Assembly (NCBI RefSeq): GCF_003807585.1
Contig: NZ_RMBX01000013.1
Coordinates: forward strand, 186,001 to 250,000
DNA: 64,000 nucleotides
Source: Chitinophaga barathri
GTDB lineage: Bacteria; Bacteroidota; Bacteroidia; Chitinophagales; Chitinophagaceae
Direction: 5' to 3'
Shown here: positions 34,661-43,174 of the stretch, piece by piece
Layout: the number at the start of each line of letters is the position of its first letter
Position numbering within the stretch: the stretch's first letter is position 1
Position numbers and translations under genes: made by a program
The notes under the pieces: generated by a model
Databases searched by the model: none
Seen by the model: only the letters and a program-made list of their open reading frames with translations
Told to the model about the DNA's origin: nothing

Positions 34661-34762
34661 ACCACCAATTTACAACTTCCCTTCTGGTTTGCTAACATTT
34701 TTAGCATTTTCTTTTCCACAACCCCTCCGGATTTTTTTTACGCATATCCACTATAAAAGTCA

Positions 34763-34770
34763 TAGTTTTG
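34763..34770 (+). promoter_or_regulatory. -7 element for prs
   Basis: TAGTTTTG matches the -7 consensus. The -33 region is a run of T (34733-34740) without a G. The leader before the ATG at 34788 is about 11 nt. Confidence 0.55.
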
Positions 34771-34787
34771 CAACCTCTTTCTTTATC

Positions 34788-35738
34788 ATGAATCCATCGG
34801 TAAAAATCTTTACAGGGAACAGTAATCCCGCGCTGGCAGAGCGCATCGCCGCCAGGTATGGAAACGGGCTGGGCAAGGTGAATATTCAGAAGTTCAGTGA
34901 CGGCGAGTTTCAGCCGGTATTTCTGGAAAGTATCCGCGGCCACTACGTTTTTCTCGTACAGGGCACCAATGCGCCTTCTGACAATCTCATGGAGCTGTTG
35001 CTCATGATAGACGCCGCCAAACGCGCCTCCGCGGGTTACATTACGGCTGTTATTCCTTATTTCGGGTTTGCCCGCCAGGACAGGAAAGACAAACCGCGCG
35101 TGGCCATAGGCTCCAAACTGATAGCCAACCTGCTCACGGCGGCGGGGGCTAACAGGGTGATAACCATGGACTTGCATGCTCCCCAGATACAGGGGTTCTT
35201 TGACATCCCGGTGGACCACCTGGACAGTTCGGCCATTTTTATCCCCTATATAGAGAATCTGAAGCTGAAAAACCTTACCTTTGCGTCCCCTGACGTGGGT
35301 TCTACCACCCGTGTGCGCGAAGTGGCGAGCTATTTCAACGCTGAAATGGTGATCTGCGACAAACACCGTAAGAGAGCGAATGAAATCGCTTCCATGGTGG
35401 TGATAGGAGATGTGACCGATAAAGATATTGTGCTGATAGATGACATCTGCGACACGGCGGGGACCCTTACCAAATCAGCCGCCCTGCTGATGGAAAAGGG
35501 AGCAAGGAGCGTAAGGGCGTTCTGTACCCACCCGGTATTCAGCGGCAAGGCGTATGAGAACATTGAAAATTCGGTGCTGGATGAACTGGTGGTATGCGAT
35601 ACCATCCCGCTCAAACAGCAGAGCTCTAAGGTAAAAGTGATCAGCGTGGCAGACCTCTTTGCAGTGGCTATCCGCAACATGCACGAGAACAAGTCCATCA
35701 CCAGCCTTTTTGTTCACAGCAACCGCCGGATGCAATAA
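34788..35738 (+). CDS. prs: Ribose-phosphate pyrophosphokinase
   Basis: 316 residues from the ATG at 34788 (MNPSVKIFTGNSNPALAERIA). The open frame extends 70 codons upstream through the promoter and the divergent gene's start, which was rejected. It makes PRPP from ribose 5-phosphate and ATP, feeding purine, pyrimidine, His and Trp synthesis. The conserved FARQDRKDKPR flexible-loop segment and the PRPP-binding DDICDTAGTL (about 216-225) are visible. It leads a prs-rplY-pth arrangement conserved in many bacteria. Confidence 0.96.
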   Translation: MNPSVKIFTGNSNPALAERIAARYGNGLGKVNIQKFSDGEFQPVFLESIRGHYVFLVQGTNAPSDNLMELLLMIDAAKRASAGYITAVIPYFGFARQDRKDKPRVAIGSKLIANLLTAAGANRVITMDLHAPQIQGFFDIPVDHLDSSAIFIPYIENLKLKNLTFASPDVGSTTRVREVASYFNAEMVICDKHRKRANEIASMVVIGDVTDKDIVLIDDICDTAGTLTKSAALLMEKGARSVRAFCTHPVFSGKAYENIENSVLDELVVCDTIPLKQQSSKVKVISVADLFAVAIRNMHENKSITSLFVHSNRRMQ

Positions 35739-35774
35739 ACCAGTATATTCTTTTATATCATAAATGTTTAAACA

Positions 35775-36365
35775 ATGAAAACAATAACCATCGAAGGACA
35801 ACTCAGGAGCGAATTCGGCAAACAAGCCACCCGCCTTCTCCGTTCTGAGGAAAAAGTGCCTTGCGTTATTTACGGGGGTGCGGAAACTGTGAGCTTCTCA
35901 GCTCCTGCGACTGCTTTCAAAAACCTGGTGTACACTGCTGAGTTTCAGCTCGCTGAAATCAAAGTGGACGGTAAAACTTTCCGTTGCATCATGAAGGACC
36001 TGCAGTTTGACACCGTTACAGACGAGCTCACGCACGTGGACTTCCTGGAACTGGTAGACGACAAAAAAGTAGTTGCCACCCTGCCGCTGAAACTCACCGG
36101 CCAGTCCATCGGCGTTAAAGGCGGTGGTAAACTGGTAGTGAAAATGAAGTCTCTGAAGGTGAAGGCCCTGCCTAAAGACCTCCGCGAGAACCTGGAAGTG
36201 GACATCACTAACCTGGACCTCAACGAAAACATCCGTGTTGAAGACGTGAAAGCGGAAGGCGTGGAAATCCTCAACTCTCCCCGTATCCCGGTTGCTTCCG
36301 TTGTAATGACGCGTCAGCTGAAACAGGAAGAAGCTGCTGCCGAGAAGGATGCCAAGAAGAAATAA
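35775..36365 (+). CDS. rplY: 50S ribosomal protein L25 (Ctc/TL5 type)
   Basis: 196 residues, the long form with an N-terminal L25 domain that binds 5S rRNA (1-90) and a C-terminal TL5-like beta domain (about 95-180). The tail is charged and Glu/Lys/Ala-rich (EEAAAEKDAKKK). It lies 36 nt after prs and is probably co-transcribed with it. A terminator separates it from pth. Confidence 0.95.
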   Translation: MKTITIEGQLRSEFGKQATRLLRSEEKVPCVIYGGAETVSFSAPATAFKNLVYTAEFQLAEIKVDGKTFRCIMKDLQFDTVTDELTHVDFLELVDDKKVVATLPLKLTGQSIGVKGGGKLVVKMKSLKVKALPKDLRENLEVDITNLDLNENIRVEDVKAEGVEILNSPRIPVASVVMTRQLKQEEAAAEKDAKKK

Positions 36366-36388
36366 ATTGGCAAAATATTTATATAATG

Positions 36389-36420
36389 AAGCCCGGCGTA
36401 AATTCAGCCGGGCTTTTTAT
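36389..36420 (+). terminator. Terminator after rplY
   Basis: A 9-bp GC-rich perfect stem (36389-36397 with 36407-36415) is followed by TTTT. It ends the prs-rplY transcript, although pth starts only 42 nt later. Confidence 0.88.
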
Positions 36421-36461
36421 TTTTGGCATCCTGTTATCGCAAACCGCGTAACAATTGTAGC

Positions 36462-37037
36462 ATGAAATATCTGATTGTAGGATTAGGAAACATAGGAACG
36501 GACTATCATCACACCCGTCACAACATTGGTTTTGATGTGGCGGATGCATTCGCGGCAAAACACGGCGCCCTGTTCAGAAGCGACAGGCTGGCCGATGTAG
36601 CCGAGATCAAATGGAAAGGGCGCATACTGGTAGTGATAAAACCAACCACTTATATGAACCTCAGCGGCAAAGCCGTGAAATATTGGATGGACAAAGAAAA
36701 GATCCCGGTGGAAAATACGCTGGTGATCCTGGATGAGCTTGCACTGCCACTTGAAGCGATCCGCCTCCGCCCCGGAGGCAGCGATGCCGGCCACAACGGC
36801 CTCAAAAGCATACAGGAATCCATTGGTACCAACCAATACCCCCGCCTCCGCTTCGGTATCGGCAACGATTTTCCGAAAGGCCGGCAGGTGGATTACGTAT
36901 TGGGAAGATGGACCGCAAAAGAGGAACCTGTGGTGCAGCAAAAGATCGATAAATGCACAGAAGTGATCGAAAGCTTTGCTTCTATTGGTTTACAACGATC
37001 TATGAACAATTATAACAACCTTACTTTTCCATTATAG
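36462..37037 (+). CDS. pth: Peptidyl-tRNA hydrolase
   Basis: 191 residues from the ATG at 36462; an upstream TTG start runs into the terminator. Pth frees tRNA from peptidyl-tRNA that has dropped off ribosomes. Asn10 and the catalytic His20 in YHHTRHNIGFD, the TTYMNLSG segment and the PGGSDAGHNGL loop are all conserved. Placement after prs and rplY agrees with the widely conserved gene order. Confidence 0.96.
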   Translation: MKYLIVGLGNIGTDYHHTRHNIGFDVADAFAAKHGALFRSDRLADVAEIKWKGRILVVIKPTTYMNLSGKAVKYWMDKEKIPVENTLVILDELALPLEAIRLRPGGSDAGHNGLKSIQESIGTNQYPRLRFGIGNDFPKGRQVDYVLGRWTAKEEPVVQQKIDKCTEVIESFASIGLQRSMNNYNNLTFPL

Positions 37038-37231
37038 AAGTAAATTGTATATTTCATGCCTGAAAGGTACCCCTACCTTAACCGCTATAGGTCATGATCC
37101 GTGTACCACTGATCGTTATATCACCTGAGCATTGAAGATGCCAATCCGGATGATAGTACGCACAGTGGGCAATGTATTGTGGACTATGGGTCAAACCATA
37201 GGCTTTATTAACCTTACAAAATACACGCATT

Positions 37232-37843
37232 ATGAAAATTATCTGCGTTGGAAGAAACTATGCCAAACATGCAGAAGAATTGAAGAACGAAGTGCCCTCC
37301 GAACCCGTGATTTTCATGAAACCAAAGAATGCCCTGCTGCAGAACAACCATCCTTTCTATTATCCGGAATTCACGGATAACCTTCACTATGAATGCGAAC
37401 TGGTGTTGCGGATATCAAAAAACGGGAAACACATTCAGGAAAGATTTGCCAGTAAGTACTACGACAGTATTTCCGTTGGGATCGACTTCACGGCCAGGGA
37501 CCTCCAGGAAAAACAGAAATCGAAAGGCCTGCCCTGGGAAATAGCCAAATCGTTCGATAATTCCGCTGTAGTAGGTAAGTTCATTCCCATTACGGAAGAA
37601 ACAGATCTGAAAGACCTGAACTTTTGCCTTTACAAAAACAAGGAAATTGCACAACAAGGGAACACAAAGGACCTCCTGTTCACGTTCGACAAGCTTATCG
37701 CCTATATCTCAAGATTTTTCACGCTCAATATCGGTGATCTCGTATTTACAGGCACTCCCGAAGGAGTAGGCCCGGTTGAGATCGGAGACTCTCTTGAAGC
37801 ATTTATTGAGAATGACAGCCTGCTTGAATTTATGGTAAAGTAG
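37232..37843 (+). CDS. Fumarylacetoacetate hydrolase-family protein
   Basis: 203 residues, a short single-domain FAH-fold enzyme. Members hydrolyse or decarboxylate acylpyruvates and related 2-oxo acids. Acidic metal ligands are visible in HYECELV (Glu54, Glu56) and GIDFTARD (Asp85), with a lysine-containing KGLPWEIAK segment. The C-terminal TGTPEGVGPVEIGD is characteristic. The exact substrate is unknown. It stands 194 nt after pth and converges on the MarR gene with a shared terminator. Confidence 0.9.
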   Translation: MKIICVGRNYAKHAEELKNEVPSEPVIFMKPKNALLQNNHPFYYPEFTDNLHYECELVLRISKNGKHIQERFASKYYDSISVGIDFTARDLQEKQKSKGLPWEIAKSFDNSAVVGKFIPITEETDLKDLNFCLYKNKEIAQQGNTKDLLFTFDKLIAYISRFFTLNIGDLVFTGTPEGVGPVEIGDSLEAFIENDSLLEFMVK

Positions 37844-37861
37844 CCCTGAATGGAAAAAGTT

Positions 37862-37905
37862 AAAATTAAAAAGTTAAAAGGACGGGCTTTTTCCTTTTTA
37901 ATTTT
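37862..37905. terminator. AT-rich bidirectional terminator
   Basis: A perfect 12-bp stem made almost entirely of A and T (37862-37873 with 37894-37905) holds an inner AAAAG/CTTTT pairing. It sits between the converging FAH and MarR genes. It is unusual because the stem has only one G-C pair. Confidence 0.7.
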
Positions 37906-37911
37906 TTCTTT

Positions 37912-38346
37912 TTAAGGGATATTGGCATAGATCACGTCCAGTATCCGGGTCAACTCGTTATAATCTCTCTCGCTCAGGTTATTCCAGCCTGTTTTCCTCA
38001 TTTCCAGCACCAAAGGGCGAACGTCCTTGTACTTATTCACGCCCTGCGGCGTCAGCTGCACAAATACCTTCCGGCGGTCGTCCGTAGACCCCTGCCTTTC
38101 TACCAGGTCTTTTTTCACCAGCAATTCAATGATACGCGACACCGTTGTGATATCCTTCGAGGTGAGACGGGCTAACTCATTGTGGGTTATTCGTTTATGC
38201 TTATACAGGTTCTCGATCAGCAACCACTGGTCCACCGTAATGTCCATCTGCCGGGCATCAAAATTCTTCTGCCAATAGTTACGAATTTTTTTGAGGGTAG
38301 CATCCAGCTTAAAAAAAGATGGATTGCTCACAAAAGTGTCGTGCAT
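37912..38346 (-). CDS. MarR-family transcriptional regulator
   Basis: 144 residues with the usual winged helix-turn-helix: recognition region SKDITTVSRIIELLVKK (about 84-100) and wing GSTDDRRKVFVQLT. Members are dimeric repressors released by small ligands or oxidants. No cysteine is visible that would point to an OhrR-type oxidant sensor. It is divergent from the E1 dehydrogenase fusion, and an 18-bp palindrome lies between them, so it may control that gene and itself. Confidence 0.9.
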   Translation of the reverse strand: MHDTFVSNPSFFKLDATLKKIRNYWQKNFDARQMDITVDQWLLIENLYKHKRITHNELARLTSKDITTVSRIIELLVKKDLVERQGSTDDRRKVFVQLTPQGVNKYKDVRPLVLEMRKTGWNNLSERDYNELTRILDVIYANIP

Positions 38347-38364
38347 ATTAATTAATTTGCAGTA

Positions 38365-38382
38365 GCAATAGTTGTTATAGCA
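38365..38382. promoter_or_regulatory. Candidate MarR operator
   Basis: The inverted repeat TAGTTG-N6-CAACTA (38365-38382) lies 18 nt from the MarR start and 43 nt from the E1 start. Its 18-bp size and half-sites are typical for MarR dimers. Binding has not been shown. Confidence 0.5.
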
Positions 38383-38425
38383 ACTAATATTCAGTCTGGC
38401 TCTACATACACCAAAACGCTGTTAC

Positions 38426-40507
38426 GTGCTTAAAGATAACATAAGCCTTCCGACTTTTAAAGCCACTATTACTCACCGGGAAAGGGACCAGGAGTTCCAG
38501 GCCTTGCTGCTGCGGGTTTACCGCCTCATGTTCACCGCCCGGACCATGTCTGAAAAGTACGAAGCCAACCGTTCCATCTGCAAATACGTGCATTCCACCT
38601 CCGCAGGGCACGAAGCCATCCAGATAGCCGCCGGTATGCTGCTGAAAGCCTGTGATTATGTGAGCCCCTATTACCGGGACGACAGCATGATGCTCGCCAT
38701 GGGTTACGCGCCCAAAACGCTGATGCTCCAGCTACTGGCCAAAGGCGACGATCCTTTCAGCGGCGGGCGTTCGTATTATTGTCACCCCAGCGGCCGCCAG
38801 CCGGGCAAGCCCACTATTCCACACCAGAGCAGCGCCACCGGTATGCAGGTGATACCCACCACCGGCATGGCCCAGGGTGTGCAGTACCTGGAAAACGCCG
38901 GCCTGCTGGACAGCACGGACAAACCAGTGGTGCTCTGTTCCCTCGGAGATGGCAGCGTTACCGAAGGAGAGGTGAGCGAAGCCCTGCAATTTGCCGTGTT
39001 AAAAAACCTTCCCATCATCTACCTCGTGCAGGACAATGAATGGGGAATTTCCGTGAGCGCGGAAGAGGCCCGCGTGATGGATGCATTTGAATATGCAGCA
39101 GGCTTTAAAGGCCTGGAACGCATCCGCGTAGACGGTAGTGATTTTGAAGCCAGTTACCATGCGATGGAATCCGCCATACGTTACGTACGCTCCGCGCGCA
39201 AGCCGGTACTGGTGCATGCCACCACACCGCTGCTTGGTCATCATACTTCGGGCGTAAGAAAAGAATGGTACCGCACCGCTGAGGATTATGCCAAACACGT
39301 TTCCCGCGACCCGCTGCCGCGGCTTAAACAGTTGCTGGCAGACCAGTCCGATATCCGGCTGATAGAAGAAGAGGCGATAATTGAAGTAAATGAAGCGTTT
39401 GAAGAAGCCGTGAACAGCCCTGATCCGGCTATTTCCACGGTAAAAGGCCATGTGTTCGCGCCTACTCCCGTAACGGAGGAGACGGGTACCCGCACACCTG
39501 CCGGCGGCAGCAAAGTGGTAATGGTAGACGCTGCGCTGCATGCCATTGAAGAGATCATGAGCGTTTATCCCGAATCGATCCTTTTTGGCCAGGACGTAGG
39601 CCGAAGGCTGGGCGGCGTATTCCGCGAAGCCGCTACACTGGCCGAAAAATTTGGTGATCACCGTGTTTTTAATACTGCCATCCAGGAAGCATATATTATC
39701 GGCAGCACCGCGGGATTGTCCGCCGTGGGTGTGAAACCTATTGTGGAAGTGCAGTTCGCGGATTATATCTATCCCGGCTTCAACCAGCTGGTAACAGAAA
39801 TCTCAAAAAGCTGTTATTTATCCGTGGGCAAATTTCCCGTGCAGACGCTCATCCGTATCCCCATCGGCGCGTACGGCGGCGGAGGGCCTTACCACTCCGG
39901 CTGTATTGAAAGTACGTTGCTGACCATCAAAGGCATCAAGGTATGTTACCCTTCCAATGCCGCGGACCTGAAAGGCCTGATGAAAGCCGCTTTCCTCGAT
40001 CCAAACCCGGTGATCATGCTGGAGCATAAAGGTCTTTACTGGAGCAAAGTGCCCGGCACGCTGGAAGCCATGACCATCGAACCGTCTTCCGATTATATTC
40101 TCCCCCTCGGCAAAGGCAACACGGTGACGTCCGCAGATGAAGGCATGACCATCGTCACATACGGAATGGGTGTATACTGGGCGAAAGCCGCCGCCGCAAA
40201 ATTCCCCGGCCGCGTAGAGATCATCGACCTGCGCACGCTATACCCGCTGGATGAAGAGCTGGTATTTTCTTCCGTGCGCAAACTGGGCAAATGCCTGGTG
40301 CTGACGGAAGAACAACTGACCAACTCCTTCGCGGAATCCTTTGCCGCGAGAATTTCCAAAGCCTGCTTCCGCTGGCTGGATGCGCCGGTATATACACTCG
40401 GCGCGCTGGACCTGCCGGCCGTTCCGCTAAACATGACGTTGGAGAAAGAGATGTTGCCGACGGCGGATAAAGTGACGGAATGCGTGCGGGAAATACTGGA
40501 ATTTTAA
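38426..40507 (+). CDS. Fused alpha/beta E1 component of a 2-oxoacid dehydrogenase
   Basis: 693 residues. The N-terminal half is the E1-alpha part with the thiamine pyrophosphate motif GDGSVTEG (about 174-181) ending near DNEWGIS (about 202-208). The C-terminal half (from about 365) is E1-beta, with GQDVGRRLGGVFR and the Tyr/His-rich YGGGGPYHSGC loop. The complex decarboxylates pyruvate or branched-chain 2-oxo acids; I favour the branched-chain (2-oxoisovalerate) type but cannot prove it. No E2 or E3 gene is in the window. The start is GTG. It is divergent from the MarR gene. Confidence 0.9.
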   Translation: MLKDNISLPTFKATITHRERDQEFQALLLRVYRLMFTARTMSEKYEANRSICKYVHSTSAGHEAIQIAAGMLLKACDYVSPYYRDDSMMLAMGYAPKTLMLQLLAKGDDPFSGGRSYYCHPSGRQPGKPTIPHQSSATGMQVIPTTGMAQGVQYLENAGLLDSTDKPVVLCSLGDGSVTEGEVSEALQFAVLKNLPIIYLVQDNEWGISVSAEEARVMDAFEYAAGFKGLERIRVDGSDFEASYHAMESAIRYVRSARKPVLVHATTPLLGHHTSGVRKEWYRTAEDYAKHVSRDPLPRLKQLLADQSDIRLIEEEAIIEVNEAFEEAVNSPDPAISTVKGHVFAPTPVTEETGTRTPAGGSKVVMVDAALHAIEEIMSVYPESILFGQDVGRRLGGVFREAATLAEKFGDHRVFNTAIQEAYIIGSTAGLSAVGVKPIVEVQFADYIYPGFNQLVTEISKSCYLSVGKFPVQTLIRIPIGAYGGGGPYHSGCIESTLLTIKGIKVCYPSNAADLKGLMKAAFLDPNPVIMLEHKGLYWSKVPGTLEAMTIEPSSDYILPLGKGNTVTSADEGMTIVTYGMGVYWAKAAAAKFPGRVEIIDLRTLYPLDEELVFSSVRKLGKCLVLTEEQLTNSFAESFAARISKACFRWLDAPVYTLGALDLPAVPLNMTLEKEMLPTADKVTECVREILEF

Positions 40508-40519
40508 GTTTCCTTTTTT

Positions 40520-40527
40520 TATCTTTG
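40520..40527 (+). promoter_or_regulatory. -7 element for the tRNA-Met gene
   Basis: TATCTTTG lies 14 nt before the mature tRNA 5-prime end, matching the -7 consensus. No clear -33 box is seen. Confidence 0.5.
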
Positions 40528-40541
40528 GCCTTCCAAAAATT

Positions 40542-40615
40542 GGCGAGGTAGCTCAGGTGGTTAGAGCGTTGGATTCATAACCCAAAGGTCTCGGGTTCAA
40601 CTCCCGATCTCGCTA
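40542..40615 (+). tRNA. tRNA-Met (CAU anticodon)
   Basis: The 74-nt sequence folds into a full cloverleaf. The 7-bp acceptor stem GGCGAGG/TCTCGCT has G-T pairs at its ends, the D arm has GAGC, the anticodon loop is TTCATAA and the T arm is TCGGG-TTCAACT-CCCGA. The discriminator base is A and CCA is not encoded. A base-paired 1-72 position argues for elongator Met or Ile2 (CAU), not initiator. The A31-C39 position at the base of the anticodon loop is unpaired. Confidence 0.95.
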
Positions 40616-40617
40616 CG

Positions 40618-40644
40618 AGGCTCCCTTAAAGGGGGCCTTTTTTT
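40618..40644 (+). terminator. Terminator after tRNA-Met
   Basis: An 8-bp stem (40618-40625 with 40631-40638, one T-G pair) is followed by a run of seven T. Confidence 0.88.
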
Positions 40645-40829
40645 ATGCACCGCCTATGACATATACCGTTACACCTTTTACTCTCGAAAATTAAACCTCT
40701 TAAATACACCACAACAACGTGCCGGATTCATATCCGCCGCGTGCAGGTTTAGCTCGCTGGTGTACTCAGAGAGTGTAAAAATCATTTTGGGGAGAACAAA
40801 TTAGTGCGTCCGCTACGGATTAACGCGGG

Positions 40830-41399
40830 CTAAATTGGAGAGACGCCACTATGAAGAAAATACTGGTGTTCTTCTCCTGACTTGTCAATGTAAAAGAATA
40901 TGCCAGTCACCTGCGGATCGCCCATAGTAATAAAATACCATTGTTCCCGCTCAAATTTTATTGGACAAATCGCATGGTCACCAAATTTGTTGAGCCACCA
41001 CAACTCGTTTGTTGTATCCAACGACGCTCTTGATAAACCATCATGGATGTACCGCACCTTAACAGTATCTTCATCCCATGAATAGTTGCCAGGCTTATCA
41101 AACTCTATCCTGTTGGGCGGATCAGGCGGTCTGCCTATCGGGTGATGTATATTGCAGGAAGTCGTGTAAATGACGGTATATTTAACCGGATGGTTTTTGT
41201 CACCTATTAAGTCAACCTGAATTTTCTCAATTGAAACTCCGTTAATGAAGTCTCGATTTGTCGAAATACAGTTCTTTGTTATTTTTATCTCTGGCGGCGC
41301 AAAGGCGCTAAAAAAAGAGTGAAAAAAATAAAGCCCACCTGCGATAACCAAAGCTATTACAGAAAGCCTAATGGCAGCCATCTTAGTTTTTTTTGTCAT
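40830..41399 (-). CDS. Hypothetical membrane-anchored protein
   Basis: 189 residues from the ATG at 41399; an upstream TTG adds nine codons. Residues about 8-30 form one hydrophobic segment after a Lys-rich start (TKKTK), so the protein is anchored or exported. The outer part has two cysteines near CNIHH and a Pro-rich loop. No family is recognised. It is divergent from the small gene at 41479. Confidence 0.6.
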   Translation of the reverse strand: MTKKTKMAAIRLSVIALVIAGGLYFFHSFFSAFAPPEIKITKNCISTNRDFINGVSIEKIQVDLIGDKNHPVKYTVIYTTSCNIHHPIGRPPDPPNRIEFDKPGNYSWDEDTVKVRYIHDGLSRASLDTTNELWWLNKFGDHAICPIKFEREQWYFITMGDPQVTGIFFYIDKSGEEHQYFLHSGVSPI

Positions 41400-41478
41400 G
41401 ATGGAAGATTTAGATCGATCTCGCAAGTTGAATCTCCTAACTTTTTTATAATATTATGCATTCAAACTGGAACTGATC

Positions 41479-41760
41479 ATGCTGTTGTTCCCTCCTCACA
41501 CAGTCTTCCGGGACATAAAAACAGACCAAACAATTCAATTCTTTCCAGATACGGAAGGTAACAAATTGATATGGAAAACTCCTGGTGCTGATAGATTTGG
41601 CACATACCAGTTGCTCAAAGATCGCCTGGAAATTTCATTTAATTATGCCAGGGAGGAGACATACCTGCTTATTATTCTTCAAATGGAAGAAGATACGATC
41701 ACCGCTTTCAGATTAAAAGACCGCTTGGGAAGGGAAACTGATTTCCTGAAAGTGGTGTAA
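41479..41760 (+). CDS. Small hypothetical protein
   Basis: 93 residues with a plausible mixed beta/alpha composition and no signal peptide. No family is recognised. The opening residues (MLLFPPHTVF) look like the middle of a protein, so this may be the remnant of a longer gene whose 5-prime part was lost. The ATG has no convincing ribosome-binding site. Evidence rests on open frame, isolation from other genes and sensible composition. Confidence 0.42.
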   Translation: MLLFPPHTVFRDIKTDQTIQFFPDTEGNKLIWKTPGADRFGTYQLLKDRLEISFNYAREETYLLIILQMEEDTITAFRLKDRLGRETDFLKVV

Positions 41761-41866
41761 AGGAAAATCTGGCGCGCTTATACGCGTATCGGATTTCTCC
41801 GGAGCAGGAGGTTGAAGTATTTCTGGTTTATCGGCTGAAGGTGATTCCAAACCCTCTTTAAAAGAA

Positions 41867-41899
41867 AAAGGGAACACCATCAAACGATGTGTTCCCTTT
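41867..41899 (-). terminator. Terminator for the RQFDR-repeat protein gene
   Basis: An 11-bp perfect stem (41867-41877 with 41889-41899), with extra pairing in the loop, is followed on the minus strand by a T-rich tract. It lies 25 bp past the stop of the gene at 41924. Confidence 0.85.
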
Positions 41900-41923
41900 A
41901 ACAATATCAAATGTAAGTTGACC

Positions 41924-43174
41924 CTAATTACGGCCTCCACGTGCGCTCCGGGTATATTGTATACTCCTTTGCGGTGTGGTGGACGAACGTGAGCCGCGGT
42001 TAATCTGCCCTCCCTGCGGTCTTGCGGCCGGGGCCGAACTGCGGTTGAACTGACGCTGCGGGCGGTCTGCTGAGCCTGAACTTCGGTTTATCTCGCGGCG
42101 TGGTTCTGAAGAAGAACCGCGGTTATATTCGCGCCGGGGGCTGGTAACCGGAGAAGAACTGCGTTCTGCCGGCGGCCTTGTAGTGCGATCAAACTGCCGT
42201 GATGGAGTACTCCTGTTCACATTCGGATCACGATCAAACTGGCGTGACGGAGTGCTTCTGTTCACATTTGGATCACGATCAAACTGACGGGGTGTACTCC
42301 TGTTCACGTTTGCTTCACGATCAAACTGCCGTGGCCGTGTACTTCTGTTCACATTGGCATCCCGGTCAAACTGACGGGGTGACGTGCTCCGGTAATTAGT
42401 ACGGTAGTTGTTCACCACCACGCGGTTCCTGCTATACACACTTGCAGACGTTACACGCATCGGGCGATAGATACGCGGGGCCCGCACAACGCGGTGCGTA
42501 TGTACCACGACATACCTTGGCCGGTAATGATAGCAGATAGGCTGGTAAACATGCCATGCCAACGGCCTCCAGGGACGCCACCACACAGGGTAATGATACC
42601 ACCTCCAGGGAGATGCCCAAACGGTGTAATAAGGCGCAAACACAAAACGCACTGACGGCCAGAACCACACATTGACGATCACTCCTGATGGAGCGAAAGC
42701 GGCGGCATTCGGCCCGTGCGGCCTGTCAGAAAGGGTTTCATCATTAAAAGCAACACTCTCTTCATCCTTGGGCTCCACGATCTTTGATACACCATATATA
42801 TCCTCGTCCCCCACGATCTGTATCACCGCATGTTCATCTCCTGTTTTCTCCAGTTCTATTACGGCAACGTCCTGGCTTTCTGAGGACGATACCAATGCCT
42901 GCAATACAAAGAGCTGCACATCTCCATCTTTTTTATTGACAACGCGGATATAGTCGATATCCCCATCCTGGTTCAGATCAAGATTATTTACACCATTCTC
43001 CTTGGTATTCAGCATTTTCTCGAATTCTTGAGGGCTTCCGGCCTTTTTGAACATCTCCAGGGCGCCTTCAAGGCTAAAGTTGTCCCCAGGCAAACCCGTT
43101 TCGTCCTGTGCCTGTACACCGGTCGTGAGCAGGAGGCTGATCAGAACGGCTGGCAATGAATGTAATATTCTCAT
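41924..43174 (-). CDS. Secreted RQFDR-repeat protein with a calcium-type loop
   Basis: 416 residues with a signal peptide ending VQAQ (about 23). Residues 66-74 (DLNQDGDID) are a calcium-binding loop like dockerin or EF-hand loops. A central aromatic stretch (about 170-225), rich in Trp, Tyr, Pro and His, precedes a basic tail. Residues 267-331 hold five tandem units built on RQFDR(D/E)xNVNRST. The remainder to residue 416 carries looser versions (REYNR, REINR, RQFNR). Relatives occur in Chitinophaga-like genomes, but function is unknown. The tail is likely disordered. Confidence 0.75.
   Translation of the reverse strand: MRILHSLPAVLISLLLTTGVQAQDETGLPGDNFSLEGALEMFKKAGSPQEFEKMLNTKENGVNNLDLNQDGDIDYIRVVNKKDGDVQLFVLQALVSSSESQDVAVIELEKTGDEHAVIQIVGDEDIYGVSKIVEPKDEESVAFNDETLSDRPHGPNAAAFAPSGVIVNVWFWPSVRFVFAPYYTVWASPWRWYHYPVWWRPWRPLAWHVYQPICYHYRPRYVVVHTHRVVRAPRIYRPMRVTSASVYSRNRVVVNNYRTNYRSTSPRQFDRDANVNRSTRPRQFDREANVNRSTPRQFDRDPNVNRSTPSRQFDRDPNVNRSTPSRQFDRTTRPPAERSSSPVTSPRREYNRGSSSEPRREINRSSGSADRPQRQFNRSSAPAARPQGGQINRGSRSSTTPQRSIQYTRSARGGRN
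42182..42376 (-). repeat. In-frame tandem repeat (42-45 bp units)
   Basis: Five successive coding units of 14-15 codons, each containing RQFDR; the first four also read (D/E)-x-NVNRST. They lie in the C-terminal part of the gene at 41924. The units stay in frame, so copy-number change would alter tail length without disrupting the protein. Confidence 0.85.

Noticed and set aside
34575..34787. 70-codon N-terminal extension of prs
   Set aside because: It crosses the promoter and the divergent RadC gene, and the normal Prs start is the ATG at 34788.
37132..37380. 82-residue frame before the FAH-family gene
   Set aside because: It overlaps the conserved N-terminus of the FAH gene in another frame and has no motif.
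42182..42376. Possible CRISPR-like or satellite repeat
   Set aside because: The units stay in frame within a secreted protein gene and lack variable spacers.
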